Of a DNA stretch of 64,000 nt, positions 1-9,084 are shown piece by piece. The DNA is from Pseudothioclava nitratireducens (GTDB lineage: Bacteria; Pseudomonadota; Alphaproteobacteria; Rhodobacterales; Rhodobacteraceae). A model generated the notes under the pieces. That model had not been told where the DNA came from and searched no databases. It saw only the letters and a list, made by a program, of their open reading frames with translations. Position 1 is the stretch's first letter. Each line of letters begins with the position of its first letter. The stretch covers positions 186,001-250,000 of the forward strand of contig NZ_JARGDK010000003.1 in assembly GCF_029210495.1 (NCBI RefSeq). The letters run 5' to 3'. A program made the position numbers and the translations under genes.

Positions 1-633
1 CACATTCTCGCGCAGGATATCGGCATGGATCGGCCCGTAATCCACGGCCCCCGCGATCCGCTCCCGCGCCATCTCGCGCGCCGCCAAGAGCGCATCCCGC
101 TCCTCGCCGCTCAGGCTCGGATTCTCCCAGAACCGCCCCCAGCGTGGGCGCGCCCCCAAAAGACCTTCCGCATCCCACGGCTTGCGCGCGAACCCCGCCA
201 TATCCAGACCGTCGGTCACACCATGCAGCCGCGCCACCAAGGCCCCCAGCGCCTCCGCCTCGGCGCGCACCGCACCCGCATCCGGGCCCAGCGCCTCATC
301 GCCCGCCCCAATCGGCGCACCATCGAGCCAAACGACACAGGACACGACCGAGCGATCCACCATAGCCGTCAATCGCCCGTTGCGCGCCGCTACCGGCGCG
401 GGCGCGGGAAACCCCGCCTCGGCCAAAGCCGCGCACCAGCGCAGCTCTACCTCCACCGCCGCCCGACTCTGATAGCCCGGACGATGCAGCCGCAACGCCA
501 CATGCGCGCCCCCCTCCAGACGCGCTTCGAAAACCACATTCTCCCGGTTCTTGATCAGCCGGGGCGGCCCTGCGGCCTTGCCCCAATAGACCAGCGCCGC
601 CTGCGCCATCGCCTCGGCCCGCGCGTCATGCAT
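1..633 (-). CDS. APH-family small-molecule kinase (partial, runs off left edge)
   Basis: The frame is open from an ATG at 633 to the window edge, giving 211 codons of the N-terminal part. The translation has the aminoglycoside/choline/homoserine kinase fold: an N-lobe with NRENVVFEARLEGG and HVALRLHRPGYQS, and near the edge the start of the catalytic loop, IHADILRENV (Brenner motif with His and Asp). The start overlaps the stop of the upstream PLP enzyme by 8 nt (ATGCATGA), so the two are translationally coupled. APH-fold kinases beside an AGXT2L-like lyase are known as the hydroxylysine/ethanolamine kinase-phospholyase pairing, so an amino-alcohol is the inferred substrate. The substrate is not provable from sequence. 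Confidence 0.8.
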   Translation of the reverse strand, partial: MHDARAEAMAQAALVYWGKAAGPPRLIKNRENVVFEARLEGGAHVALRLHRPGYQSRAAVEVELRWCAALAEAGFPAPAPVAARNGRLTAMVDRSVVSCVVWLDGAPIGAGDEALGPDAGAVRAEAEALGALVARLHGVTDGLDMAGFARKPWDAEGLLGARPRWGRFWENPSLSGEERDALLAAREMARERIAGAVDYGPIHADILRENV

Positions 634-1897
634 CTTCGGGGGTCTCCTTCAATACCTCGGCCAGCACCTCGGCCAGCATGTCCACATGCGCCCGCCCAAA
701 TGGCATCGGCGGCCGCATCTTGAGGATATGCTGCGCCCGCCCCACGCGTCCAAGCAGGATACCACGGTCCTTCATCCGTTCCGTGACAGTCTCGCAAAAA
801 CTGCTCGCCGGCACACCGTCACGCGCGAACTCTATCCCGAAGAACAGCCCGACGCCGCGCACATCCGCGATCAACGGATGCGAGAGACCGCGCAACTGTT
901 CCAGCGCATAGGCGCCCACGTCATGCGCATTCGCAACCAGCCCCTCCTCCTCGATCACCTCGATCACCGCCAAGGCCGCCGCACAGGAGACCGGGTTGCC
1001 GCCATAGGTGTTGAAGTAACCGAATGCCTCGCGGAAGGCGCGCATCACATCCGGGCGCGCCACCACCGCCGCCACCGGATGCCCGTTCCCCATCGGCTTG
1101 CCAAGCGTCACCACATCGGGCGCGAACCCAAGGTAATCATGCCCCCACCACGCAGCCCCCACCCGGCCAAAGCCCGGCTGCACCTCGTCGCACAGGATCA
1201 GCCCGCCCGCCCGGCGCACCACATCCACCGTCGGATCGAGGAACCCCGGCGCAACCCCCGGCATCCCCTCATTGGCGAAGATCGGGCAAACCATCAGCCC
1301 TGCAAAGCCATGCCCCGCATCCTCCAACTCCTCAATGGCGCGGGCCACATGGACGGCAAAGGCCTCGGGCTGCGCGGGCAAACTCCCGCCCAGCGGCTCA
1401 AGGCTGTCCGGCGCGGGCACCCGGCGCACATGATCGGGCCACCCCCCGATCGGCGGACGCCGCGTCGAAAGATGCGACACCGCCGTGGTATTGCCGTGAT
1501 AGGTGTTGTCCGTGGCGATGAACCCGGTCTTGCCGGTCACCGCCTGCGCCATCCGCAGCGCCACGTCATTCGCCTCCGACCCGGTGCAGACCACGATCAT
1601 CTGCTCCAGATCATGGCCGAACTTCTCGATCAGCCGCTCGCCATAGGTCAGGATGCCCTCATGCAGATAGCGGGTATGGGTGTTCAGGATCGCGGCCTGC
1701 TCGGCAATCGCCTCGACCACCTTGGGATGGCAATGCCCGACATGGGCCACGTTGTTGTAGCAATCCAGATAGCGCCGCCCGTCCGCATCCCAAAGCCAGA
1801 CATCCGCCCCGCGCACGATATGCACGGGCGTCTTGTAGAAGGTCGGCACGTTCGGCCCCAAAAGCGCCGCGCGCCGCGCCAGCATGTCAGTCATCAT
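626..1897 (-). CDS. Class-III PLP aminotransferase-fold enzyme, AGXT2L (phospholyase)-like
   Basis: A 423-residue fold-type I PLP enzyme. Visible motifs are NNVAHVGHCHP (res 48-58), the PLP-phosphate region CTGSEAND (104-111), CDEVQPGFGR (236-245, Asp237 to the pyridine N), the Schiff-base lysine in LGKPMGNGHP (Lys267) and FNTYGGNPVSCA. These resemble the ethanolamine-phosphate and phosphohydroxylysine phospholyases more than generic omega-aminotransferases (from memory of that family). The next gene downstream is an APH-fold kinase overlapping by 8 nt, which fits a kinase then beta-eliminating lyase for an amino-alcohol. The start overlaps the end of arfB by 11 nt. Many databases would call it simply aspartate aminotransferase family. 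Confidence 0.85.
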   Translation of the reverse strand: MMTDMLARRAALLGPNVPTFYKTPVHIVRGADVWLWDADGRRYLDCYNNVAHVGHCHPKVVEAIAEQAAILNTHTRYLHEGILTYGERLIEKFGHDLEQMIVVCTGSEANDVALRMAQAVTGKTGFIATDNTYHGNTTAVSHLSTRRPPIGGWPDHVRRVPAPDSLEPLGGSLPAQPEAFAVHVARAIEELEDAGHGFAGLMVCPIFANEGMPGVAPGFLDPTVDVVRRAGGLILCDEVQPGFGRVGAAWWGHDYLGFAPDVVTLGKPMGNGHPVAAVVARPDVMRAFREAFGYFNTYGGNPVSCAAALAVIEVIEEEGLVANAHDVGAYALEQLRGLSHPLIADVRGVGLFFGIEFARDGVPASSFCETVTERMKDRGILLGRVGRAQHILKMRPPMPFGRAHVDMLAEVLAEVLKETPEDA

Positions 1898-2309
1898 CGC
1901 TCACCCTCCCCCGCAGCGCCTTGACCGCACCGCGTTCCGACTTGGCCTTGAGCCGCCGCCGCTGACTGCCGAGGGTCGGCTTCGTCGCAATCCGCCGTTT
2001 TGGCGCGACCAGCGCCTTGCGGATCAACTCGGCCAACCGCTCGCGCGCGATCTCGCGGTTGCGCGCCTGAGAGCGGGTCTCCTCGCAGCGGATCAGCACC
2101 GCGCCATCCTGCGTCCAGCGACTCCCCGCCAGCCGCTTTAGCCGGGTCTTCACCGGACCCGGCAAATGCGGCGAGCGCTCCGCCTCAAAGCGCAGCTCCA
2201 CCGCCGTCGAGACCTTGTTCACGTTCTGCCCGCCCGGCCCCTGCGCACGGGTAAAGCTCTCGCTCAGCTCCCAGTCGGCAATCGCCAGCGTGTCGTTGAT
2301 CCTCAGCAT
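1887..2309 (-). CDS. arfB: Alternative ribosome-rescue peptidyl-tRNA hydrolase ArfB
   Basis: A 140-residue protein with the release-factor catalytic motif GPGGQNVNKVST (about res 24-35), whose Gln-bearing GGQ loop hydrolyses peptidyl-tRNA on ribosomes stalled without a stop codon. It ends in the basic tail typical of ArfB/YaeJ (QRRRLKAKSERGAVKALRGR), which enters the mRNA channel. It lacks the codon-recognition domain of RF1/RF2, and its length is that of the family. It is first in a minus-strand run with the PLP enzyme and the kinase; the linkage to them is positional only. Confidence 0.9.
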   Translation of the reverse strand: MLRINDTLAIADWELSESFTRAQGPGGQNVNKVSTAVELRFEAERSPHLPGPVKTRLKRLAGSRWTQDGAVLIRCEETRSQARNREIARERLAELIRKALVAPKRRIATKPTLGSQRRRLKAKSERGAVKALRGRVSDDD

Positions 2310-2454
2310 GACCGGAGCCTAGCGCGCCCGGCGGAAAGTGAAAGGGCGAAGCGAGGGACCAAGGCGCGGATTCGACCCGCGCCGGGCCGGAAAGCGATCT
2401 GGCGCAAAGCTGGCGGAAAGCTGGCTGAAAACCAGCTTTCGGTTTTGGGGAGTC

Positions 2455-3717
2455 TTACAGCGGCTGGCCCAGAAGCCGCGTGCCGTCATGACCAGTGATA
2501 CGAACCCGCATCAGGCTGCCTTCCGGCTGATCCGTATCGAAAGAAACTTCCGTGAAATACTCGGTCCGGCCCAGTCGTGGCCCCTCGGTCAGGATCAACC
2601 GCTCGGCCCCGATTTCCGCCTGCAAATGCCGCTCCAGCGCCTCTTGCCCGGCAGCCCGAAGCCGCGCCGCGCGCGCCTTGATATCGGGCCCCTGAACCCG
2701 CGGCATCCGCGCCGCCGGCGTCCCCTTGCGGGCCGAAAACGGGAAGACATGCAGGAAGGTCAGCCCACATTCTTCAACCAATTTCAAGGAGTTGGCGAAC
2801 ATCTCCTCGGTCTCGGTCGGAAAGCCCGCGATGATATCCGCCCCAAACACGATCCCCGGCCGCAACCGCCGCGCCTCTTCGCAGAATCGGATCGCATCAT
2901 CCCGCAGATGGCGCCGCTTCATCCGCTTGAGGATCATGTCGTCGCCGTGCTGAAGGCTCAGGTGCAGATGCGGCATCAGGCGCGGCTCGCTGGCAATCGC
3001 CAGCATCAGGTTCTCATCCGCCTCGATACTGTCGATCGAGGAAATCCGCAGCCGTGGCAGGTCCGGCACCAGCCGCAGGATCCGCATCACCAGATCCCCA
3101 AGCCGTGGTGTGCCGGGCAGGTCCGCACCCCAAGATGTAAGGTCCACCCCCGTCAGCACGACCTCGTTGAAGCCCCGCTCGACCAGCCGTTTGATCTGTT
3201 CGACGACGACACCCGCTGGCACCGAACGCGAGTTCCCCCGGCCATAAGGAATGATGCAAAACGTGCAGCGATGGTCGCACCCGTTCTGCACCTGCACATA
3301 GGCGCGGTGGCGCCCGAACCCGTCGATCAGATGCCCTGCGGTCTCCTTCACCGACATGATGTCGTCGACCTGAACCTTCTCGGTCTCCCCGATCAGGTCC
3401 GGCGCCGCGATCCCCTGCCAGGTCTCGGCCTGCATCTTCTCGTGGTTGCCAATAACCCGCGTCACTTCTTCCATCGCAGCGAAGGTCTCGGGCTCGGTCT
3501 GGGCTGCGCAGCCGGTCACGATGATGGCGGCATCCGGGTTTTCGCGCCGCAGCTTGCGGATCTCTTGCTTGGCCTTGCGGACCGCCTCGGCGGTCACGGC
3601 ACAAGTGTTTACGATCACAGCATTTTCAAGGCCCGCCTGCGCGGAAAGCTCTTTCATCGCCTCGGTCTCATAGGCGTTGAGTCGGCATCCCAGCGTCGCA
3701 AAAACAGGCGGTTTCAT
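2455..3717 (-). CDS. mtaB: tRNA t6A37 methylthiotransferase MtaB
   Basis: A 420-residue radical-SAM methylthiotransferase converting t6A to ms2t6A at position 37 of ANN-decoding tRNAs. The N-terminal UPF0004 domain carries cluster cysteines in [10 protein letters not shown] (Cys11), NTCAVT (Cys39) and VTGCAAQ (Cys70). The radical-SAM cluster is C-x3-C-x2-C in CDHRCTFC (Cys147, 151, 154), followed by a C-terminal TRAM-like region. The frame is open upstream into dapF, but the conserved N-terminus sets the start at 3717. There the ATG overlaps the dapF stop (ATGA), so translation is coupled. Confidence 0.93.
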   Translation of the reverse strand: MKPPVFATLGCRLNAYETEAMKELSAQAGLENAVIVNTCAVTAEAVRKAKQEIRKLRRENPDAAIIVTGCAAQTEPETFAAMEEVTRVIGNHEKMQAETWQGIAAPDLIGETEKVQVDDIMSVKETAGHLIDGFGRHRAYVQVQNGCDHRCTFCIIPYGRGNSRSVPAGVVVEQIKRLVERGFNEVVLTGVDLTSWGADLPGTPRLGDLVMRILRLVPDLPRLRISSIDSIEADENLMLAIASEPRLMPHLHLSLQHGDDMILKRMKRRHLRDDAIRFCEEARRLRPGIVFGADIIAGFPTETEEMFANSLKLVEECGLTFLHVFPFSARKGTPAARMPRVQGPDIKARAARLRAAGQEALERHLQAEIGAERLILTEGPRLGRTEYFTEVSFDTDQPEGSLMRVRITGHDGTRLLGQPL

Positions 3718-4562
3718 AGCGCGGCCAGAAACGTGTCCGAGAGCACGCCCTCGAAAACCATCATCGTGGGACCGGTCATCCAGACCCCATCGTCGCGCCA
3801 GTCGATTTCCAGTTGCCCGCCATCCACATCGACCAGAACCTTGCGCCCGGTCAGCCCGCGCAGATGCGCCGCAACCGCCGTCGCACAGGTCCCCGACCCG
3901 CATGCAAGCGTAATCCCCGTGCCGCGCTCCCAAACCCGCATCCGCAGGTGGTCCGGCCCCATGAGCGAGGCGAATTCGACATTGGTTCGCTCTGGGAACA
4001 GAGAGTCATGCTCGATCTTGGGCCCGATGGACTCGACCGGAATCGTCTCGGCATTCTCGACGAAGAACACGCAATGCGGATTGCCCATGCCAACCGCGAC
4101 CGGATCGCCCTCGATCGGCAGGTGCTCCACCGACACCTCACGCGCCAGCGGCACCGATTGCCAGTCGAGAATCGGCGCGCCCATGTTGACGCTCACCAGC
4201 CCATCCGCCCGCCGCACCGCCGAAAGCCGCCCACGCGTCGTGATGAGTGACACCGCATCCTTGCCGAGTTGCGTCATCATCCAGTCCGACACACAGCGCG
4301 TCGCATTCCCGCAAGCGCCTGCCCGCGTGCCGTCCGAATTCCAGAAATCCAAAGTGAAATCAGCGCCTTCAGCCGGTTTGATCACTGCGAGCTGATCGAA
4401 ACCAACCCCACGATGCCGATCACCAAGGGCCCGCGCCAAGGCAGGTGTCACCGGATCGCTGCCCGTCCGGGCGTCGATCACGACGAAGTCGTTGCCCAGC
4501 CCGTGCATCTTCATGAATGCAAGACCGGTCCCGTTATGCGCGCGCTGTTCCATGGCGGGCAT
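3714..4562 (-). CDS. dapF: Diaminopimelate epimerase
   Basis: Interconverts LL- and meso-diaminopimelate for lysine and peptidoglycan synthesis. [12 protein letters not shown] starts the conserved core, and the two catalytic cysteines lie in GACGNATRC (about Cys84) and ACGSGTCA. With the ATG at 4562 the protein is 282 aa, the usual size. A GTG 11 codons upstream (4595) and an ATG at 4553 are alternatives and no Shine-Dalgarno is decisive. It is followed by mtaB with a 4-nt overlap and diverges from tRNA-Lys. Confidence 0.92.
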   Translation of the reverse strand: MPAMEQRAHNGTGLAFMKMHGLGNDFVVIDARTGSDPVTPALARALGDRHRGVGFDQLAVIKPAEGADFTLDFWNSDGTRAGACGNATRCVSDWMMTQLGKDAVSLITTRGRLSAVRRADGLVSVNMGAPILDWQSVPLAREVSVEHLPIEGDPVAVGMGNPHCVFFVENAETIPVESIGPKIEHDSLFPERTNVEFASLMGPDHLRMRVWERGTGITLACGSGTCATAVAAHLRGLTGRKVLVDVDGGQLEIDWRDDGVWMTGPTMMVFEGVLSDTFLAAL

Positions 4563-4657
4563 ATACGCCCGCCCATAGGTTTTTTCCAGTGGCACGATTT
4601 TTCCCGATTTTCTCTATTGACCCCCCCGCCCGGGCTTTATAGAGAGGCGCCCACAGT

Positions 4658-4733
4658 GGGCCGTTAGCTCAGTTGGTAGAGCAACTGACTTTTAATCAGT
4701 GGGTCGCAGGTTCGAATCCTGCACGGCTCACCA
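4658..4733 (+). tRNA. tRNA-Lys (anticodon TTT)
   Basis: A 76-nt cloverleaf with encoded CCA. The acceptor stem pairs GGGCCGT with ACGGCTC (one G-T), the D-arm is AGCTCAGTTGGTAGAGC, the anticodon arm CTGACTTTTAATCAG has anticodon TTT, and the T-arm contains GGTTCGAATCC. It lies between dapF and fliI with no repeat of its 3' end nearby. Confidence 0.97.
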
Positions 4734-4798
4734 CTTGCCAAAAATGCCGATCAGAAAACCCGTCCGGGGTCCGTTCATCGTTTGTGTGCGTACAACGA

Positions 4799-6127
4799 TT
4801 ACGCGGGATGCGCTTCTGCGAGCAGGTCGAACAAGTCAGCGAAGCTCGACGCGGTATCATTGGCCTCGCTTTCTCCGATATACTGATCCAGTCGCGGCCA
4901 GACGCGGATCGCCGCGTCAATCAATGGATCGGAACCCGTGACATAAAGTCCCGCCTGGATCATCATCTCCGAGCGCTCATACGCGCCGAGATACTTGCGC
5001 GCTTGCGCGATCATCGCATTTTCAGCCGACGAGGCCGCCGCAGGCAATGACCGAGAGACCGATCTGAGCAAATCAACCGCCGGGAAACGTCCGCGTTCTG
5101 CAATGGATCGGTCAAGCACGACATGCCCGTCCAGCACCCCACGTAAAATATCGGCTACAGGCTCATCCATATCCGACCCGGCCACCAGAACCGAAAAGAC
5201 GGCCGTGATATCGCCACTGCCTTCACGCCCCGGTCCCGCCCGCTCCGCCAAAGACATCACCTGATGCGAGAGCGAGGGCGGAAAGCCACGCAGGCTTGCC
5301 GGCTCGCCCCCCGCAACGGCAACCTCACGATGCGCCTCGGCAAAGCGAGTGATGCTATCGGCCAGAAACAGGACATGCTGCCCCCGATCCCGGAAATGCT
5401 CCGCCACCGCCATTGCGGCCCAGGCACAGCGACGCCGCACCAGCGGAGACTGATCCGAGGTCGCCGCAACAACCACCGCACGCGCCATCCCCTCGGGGCC
5501 CAGAACCGACTCCACGAATTCACGCAACTCGCGCCCACGTTCGCCGATCAGCGCGATAACGACCACGTCCGCCGCCACGCCAGTTGCGAATTTTGCCAGC
5601 AATGAGGACTTGCCAACCCCGGACCCGGCAAACAGCCCGATCCGTTGACCGCGCACCAACGGCAGCAGCGTATTGAATGCCTTGAGGCCGGTTTCCAACC
5701 GCGCCCCGAGGCGTCCCCGCTCCGCCGCAGGCGGCGGATCATTGCGCAACGGGCGCTCTGTCTCGCCCCGTTCAAGAGGACGACCGTCCAGAGGCCGGCC
5801 GAACGGGTCGACCACCCGACCGATCCAACTGTCGCTCGGCGCGATTCCAGTCTGCCCCAGCAGTTCAACGCGATCCCCGATGGCTACACCCTCCGCAGAG
5901 CGATCCGGCAGGATCATGACTCTGCCCGCCTGCAAGGCAAGCACCTCTCCGCCGAGCACAGCGCCTTGATCAAAGTAAACCGTCACGCGATCCCCAAGGG
6001 CCGCCACCCCCGACAAGCCGGAAACGGTGATCGTCCCGCCCCCGACCGCAACCACGCGCCCGACCGGTCGCACAAGCCCAAAGGACGAAATTTCCGCCCG
6101 CAACATCTCAAAATCAGCGAGTGCCAT
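4799..6127 (-). CDS. fliI: Flagellum-specific ATPase FliI
   Basis: A 442-residue F1-beta-like ATPase that powers unloading of export substrates at the base of the flagellar type III apparatus. Walker A is AGSGVGKSS (about res 167-175), and a Walker B-like strand (HVLFLADSITRFA) and the T3SS-ATPase signature follow. The start at 6127 is chosen because GGAGG lies 5 nt upstream of this ATG. An in-frame ATG four codons earlier (6139) contains that GGAGG in its own coding sequence. It is divergent from flgB, and FliH and a canonical FliJ do not follow it. Confidence 0.94.
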   Translation of the reverse strand: MALADFEMLRAEISSFGLVRPVGRVVAVGGGTITVSGLSGVAALGDRVTVYFDQGAVLGGEVLALQAGRVMILPDRSAEGVAIGDRVELLGQTGIAPSDSWIGRVVDPFGRPLDGRPLERGETERPLRNDPPPAAERGRLGARLETGLKAFNTLLPLVRGQRIGLFAGSGVGKSSLLAKFATGVAADVVVIALIGERGRELREFVESVLGPEGMARAVVVAATSDQSPLVRRRCAWAAMAVAEHFRDRGQHVLFLADSITRFAEAHREVAVAGGEPASLRGFPPSLSHQVMSLAERAGPGREGSGDITAVFSVLVAGSDMDEPVADILRGVLDGHVVLDRSIAERGRFPAVDLLRSVSRSLPAAASSAENAMIAQARKYLGAYERSEMMIQAGLYVTGSDPLIDAAIRVWPRLDQYIGESEANDTASSFADLFDLLAEAHPA

Positions 6128-6172
6128 TCTGGCCTCCATGTGTTCTCGAAACGTTTTCTAAATGATTCTCTC

Positions 6173-6187
6173 TTAAGCCTTGATTGA
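6173..6187 (+). promoter_or_regulatory. CtrA-like box upstream of flgB (7 of 8 half-site bases)
   Basis: TTAA at 6173-6176, 7 nt, then TTGA at 6184-6187, one mismatch from TTAA-N7-TTAA. It ends about 20 nt before the flgB start, between divergent fliI and flgB. CtrA control of flagellar operons is known in Rhodobacterales; this single site is only suggestive. Confidence 0.35.
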
Positions 6188-6208
6188 TAGCTCGGAGGAG
6201 AAACCCCG

Positions 6209-6592
6209 ATGTTCGAGAAAATTGATGTATTTCAGATGGCGCGGGCGATGGCCTCGCATGCTGCGTTCCGACAAAACGCCATCAACCAAAACATCGCGAA
6301 TGCCGACACACCCGGCTATGCCGCGCGGGATGTGGAATCGTTTTCGGAAACCTATGGCAGCGGCGATGCCCCGGCGCTTCGCGCGACTCGTTCGGGGCAT
6401 ATTGGCGCCGATCTGACCACCCGCGCCGAAATGACTGTTCGACTGAACGCGGGCACCGCTTCACCAGATGGCAACAATGTCTCGATCGAAGATGAAATGG
6501 TCAAAGCGGTCGAGGTGAAACGCCAGCACGATCTGGCGCTTAGCATCTACAAATCCTCCCTGAACATCATGCGCGCAAGTCTCGGGAGGTAA
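6209..6592 (+). CDS. flgB: Flagellar proximal rod protein FlgB
   Basis: 127 aa, a rod subunit nearest the MS ring, secreted by the flagellar T3SS. The rod-family signature is in the N-terminal helix region (NIANADTPGYAARD, about res 28-41), and the C-terminal helix (MVKAVEVKRQHDLALSIY) completes the D0 coiled coil. A GGAGGAG ribosome site lies just upstream. First gene of the plus-strand run to fliL; flgC starts 2 nt after its stop. Confidence 0.94.
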   Translation: MFEKIDVFQMARAMASHAAFRQNAINQNIANADTPGYAARDVESFSETYGSGDAPALRATRSGHIGADLTTRAEMTVRLNAGTASPDGNNVSIEDEMVKAVEVKRQHDLALSIYKSSLNIMRASLGR

Positions 6593-6594
6593 CG

Positions 6595-6987
6595 ATGAGC
6601 GACTTTTCCAACGCCTTTTCGATCGCGGCATCCGGCATGAAGGCGCAGGCGATGCGCCTGCGTCATGTTTCTGAGAACATCGCGAATGTCGACACCCCCG
6701 GCTACCACCGCAAGACCGTCAGCCTCGAGGAGGCCATGCATGATGGCGCGCCGAGCGGCGCCGTCAGCCTGGGCGAGATGCAACTCGACCGACGCGAACC
6801 TGCACGAATCTATGACCCCGGCCATCCGATGGCGGATGAAAGCGGCTACTACGACGGCTCGAATGTCGATCTGGTAGTCGAAATCGCTGACGCGCGCGAA
6901 GCGCAGCGCAGCTACGAGGCGAACCTCCGAATGTTCGATCAGACACGGCAAATGTCGTCGGCTCTGCTCGATCTGTTGCGCCGATAA
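6595..6987 (+). CDS. flgC: Flagellar proximal rod protein FlgC
   Basis: 130 aa, normal family size. Carries the rod signature NIANVDTPGYHRKTV (about res 29-43) and the C-terminal EAQRSYEANLRMFDQT helix typical of FlgC. Its ribosome site GGGAGG overlaps the end of flgB, so the two are co-translated. Confidence 0.94.
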   Translation: MSDFSNAFSIAASGMKAQAMRLRHVSENIANVDTPGYHRKTVSLEEAMHDGAPSGAVSLGEMQLDRREPARIYDPGHPMADESGYYDGSNVDLVVEIADAREAQRSYEANLRMFDQTRQMSSALLDLLRR

Positions 6988-7004
6988 CCCCGAGGAGATC
7001 CAGA

Positions 7005-7298
7005 ATGGATTTGAGAACCTCTTTTGCATCCCAAAGCTACGCCCAGGCCCGCGCCGCGGCCGCACCGAGCCCACAAGCGGGCGGGCCTGGACAATCAACG
7101 TTTGCATCGGCCGCAGAGAGCTTCGCGGACACGCTGAAAAGCGGAGAAGAGACCGCGCGTGCGGCGATGGTTGGCGGGGCGGACCCGCATGCCCTCGTGC
7201 AAGCGCTCGCACAAACCGAATTGGCCGTCGAAACCGCCGTGACCGTCCGCAACAAGGTCGTCGAGGCCTATCAGGAAATCCTGAGGATGCCGGTCTGA
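7005..7298 (+). CDS. fliE: Hook-basal body complex protein FliE
   Basis: 97 aa, the junction protein between the FliF ring and the rod. The N-terminus is low-complexity Ala/Gln, followed by FADTLKSGEETARAAMVGGADPHALVQALAQTELAVE split across two helices and ending VVEAYQEILRMPV, the conserved FliE tail. GAGGAG ribosome site. Its stop shares one base with the fliQ start (TGATG). Confidence 0.93.
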   Translation: MDLRTSFASQSYAQARAAAAPSPQAGGPGQSTFASAAESFADTLKSGEETARAAMVGGADPHALVQALAQTELAVETAVTVRNKVVEAYQEILRMPV

Positions 7299-7567
7299 TG
7301 CTAGAAGAAGCCGTCTTTTTCGACACGATGCGCCAAGGTCTTTGGGCCGCCGTCATGATCTCTGCACCGATGCTCACCGTCGCACTGGTCGCAGGCGTGG
7401 CCATCGGCCTGTTTCAGGCGCTGACCTCCGTTCAGGAAATGACGCTCACGTTCGTGCCCAAGGTGGGCGCGATGCTGATCGTCTTCTGGGCGTCGATGTC
7501 CTTCATGTCCGGGACGCTGGTCGACTTTTTTCAGGGGCGCATCATCCCCATGATCGTCGGAGGCTGA
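7298..7567 (+). CDS. fliQ: Flagellar export gate protein FliQ
   Basis: 89 aa with two transmembrane hairpin helices (about res 14-38 and 48-75), the FliQ fold of the FliPQR export gate. FQALTSVQEMTLTFVPK is the conserved cytoplasmic loop. fliR is in this window (12207-12983) but fliP is not. Coupled to fliE by a 1-nt overlap. Confidence 0.94.
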   Translation: MLEEAVFFDTMRQGLWAAVMISAPMLTVALVAGVAIGLFQALTSVQEMTLTFVPKVGAMLIVFWASMSFMSGTLVDFFQGRIIPMIVGG

Positions 7568-7569
7568 GC

Positions 7570-8286
7570 ATGGACAACGCCATCTATTCCGCCCTGACCC
7601 GCCAATCGGGGTTGATGCAGGAAATGCGCGCGGTTGCGAACAATATTTCCAATATCTCAACCACCGGATTTCGGCGGGAGGGCGTGATCTTCTCGGAATA
7701 TGTTTCCGGTCTCGGCGGCGAGGAACCCTCGCTTTCAATGGGGTTCGCCCATGGTCGGCATATCGATCTGGCACAAGGCCCGCTGAACCAGACTGGCGGC
7801 ACCTTTGACTTCGCTATCGAGGGGCAAGGGTTCTTCATGATCGAGACACCGCAAGGTCCGCAACTCACCCGCGCGGGGAGTTTCACCCCATCGCCCGAGG
7901 GCGAGCTGGTGACACCGGACGGATACCGTCTGCTCGACCAGGGGGGCGGTCCGATTTTCGTGCCGACCGGTGCGGGACCCGTCTCGCTGGCGCAAGACGG
8001 CACACTGTCGGCAAACGGCACACCCATCGCGCAGATCGGGATGTTCATGCCTGCCGACCCTAACGACCTCAAGCATGTGGGCGGCACACGGTTCTCAGCC
8101 GAAGGCGGCGCGGTTCCGGTGGAAACTGCCACGATTCTTCAAGGCTATGTCGAGGAATCTAACGTCGATCCGGTCTCGGAAATCGCCCGTATGATCGAAG
8201 TGCAACGCGCTTATGAAATGGGCCAGACCTTTCTCGACCGGGAGGATCAGCGCATCCGTTCCGTGATCTCGACCCTCGTGAAATAA
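7570..8286 (+). CDS. flgF: Flagellar proximal rod protein FlgF
   Basis: 238 aa. The N-terminal rod/hook signature is NNISNISTTGFRREGVIF, the mid-protein contains the FlgE/F/G fold (FDFAIEGQGFFMIET), and the C-terminus ends YVEESNVDPVSEIARMIEVQRAYEM. The start at 7570 follows the fliQ stop by 2 nt; a longer frame upstream overlaps fliQ and is ignored. Confidence 0.94.
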   Translation: MDNAIYSALTRQSGLMQEMRAVANNISNISTTGFRREGVIFSEYVSGLGGEEPSLSMGFAHGRHIDLAQGPLNQTGGTFDFAIEGQGFFMIETPQGPQLTRAGSFTPSPEGELVTPDGYRLLDQGGGPIFVPTGAGPVSLAQDGTLSANGTPIAQIGMFMPADPNDLKHVGGTRFSAEGGAVPVETATILQGYVEESNVDPVSEIARMIEVQRAYEMGQTFLDREDQRIRSVISTLVK

Positions 8287-8298
8287 GGAGTTCGACCG

Positions 8299-9084
8299 AT
8301 GCGAGCCCTACAGATTGCAGCCACCGGGATGAGCGCGCAGCAAATGCGCGTCGAAGTCATCTCGAACAACCTCGCGAACATGTCGACGACGGGATACAAC
8401 GCCCGGCGCGCCGAGTTTGCAGATCTCCATTACCAGCAGATGACGCGCCCCGGCACGATTTCCGCAAGCGACGGCACGGTCATTCCGGCCGGTGTTCAGC
8501 TTGGCCTCGGGGTGCGGCCGACAGCAGTTACCGTCAATCTCTCACAAGGCTCGCTCAGCGCCACGAATGGCGATCTGGATGTAGCCATCGACGGGATCGG
8601 CTACCTTGAAGTGACGATGCCTTCGGGTGTGTCGGGCTATACGCGTGACGGCGGTCTCAAGCGATCGCCAGACGGTTTGATCGTAACGTCGGACGGTTAT
8701 CCCGTCGTGCCGGGCGTGACCATTCCCGCCGATGCCCGCGCGCTTGCGATCAATGCCTCGGGCGAGATCTACGCCTACTTCACCGATCGGGTTGAACCAC
8801 AGCTTCTTGGGCAGTTCACGCTCGCCAGTTTCACCAATGAAAAAGGGCTCGAAGCGGTTGGCTCGAACCTCTTTCTGGAAACCGGGGCCTCTGGGCCGCC
8901 GCTTGTCTCAACACCGGGGCAGGATGGGCTTGGCACCCTGCGGCAGGGCTATCTCGAGGAAAGTTCGGTCGATCCGGTGCGTGAAATCACCGAACTGATC
9001 AAGGCGCAGCGCGGGTATGAGCTGAATGCCAAAGTCATTACCGCCGCCGATCAGATGCTCGGTGCAACGACGCAGGTGCGCTGA
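8299..9084 (+). CDS. flgG: Flagellar distal rod protein FlgG
   Basis: 261 aa, standard FlgG length. N-terminal NNLANMSTTGYNARRAEFADL, the long-rod-specific segment, and C-terminal YLEESSVDPVREITELIKAQRGYELN. AAGGAG ribosome site 8 nt upstream. Its stop overlaps the flgA start by one base. Confidence 0.95.
   Translation: MRALQIAATGMSAQQMRVEVISNNLANMSTTGYNARRAEFADLHYQQMTRPGTISASDGTVIPAGVQLGLGVRPTAVTVNLSQGSLSATNGDLDVAIDGIGYLEVTMPSGVSGYTRDGGLKRSPDGLIVTSDGYPVVPGVTIPADARALAINASGEIYAYFTDRVEPQLLGQFTLASFTNEKGLEAVGSNLFLETGASGPPLVSTPGQDGLGTLRQGYLEESSVDPVREITELIKAQRGYELNAKVITAADQMLGATTQVR

Noticed and set aside
686-1924. 412-codon open frame on the plus strand opposite the PLP enzyme
   Set aside because: Antisense to a gene with clear motifs; composition is Arg/His/Pro-rich as expected of a GC-rich shadow frame.
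2338-4395. 685-codon plus-strand open frame opposite mtaB and dapF
   Set aside because: Spans two well-supported minus-strand genes; no recognisable motifs.
4658-4733. tRNA-Lys as an integration (att) site for the flagellar cluster
   Set aside because: Both flanks are core genes, no integrase is present, and I saw no repeat of the tRNA 3' end at the far side of the cluster.
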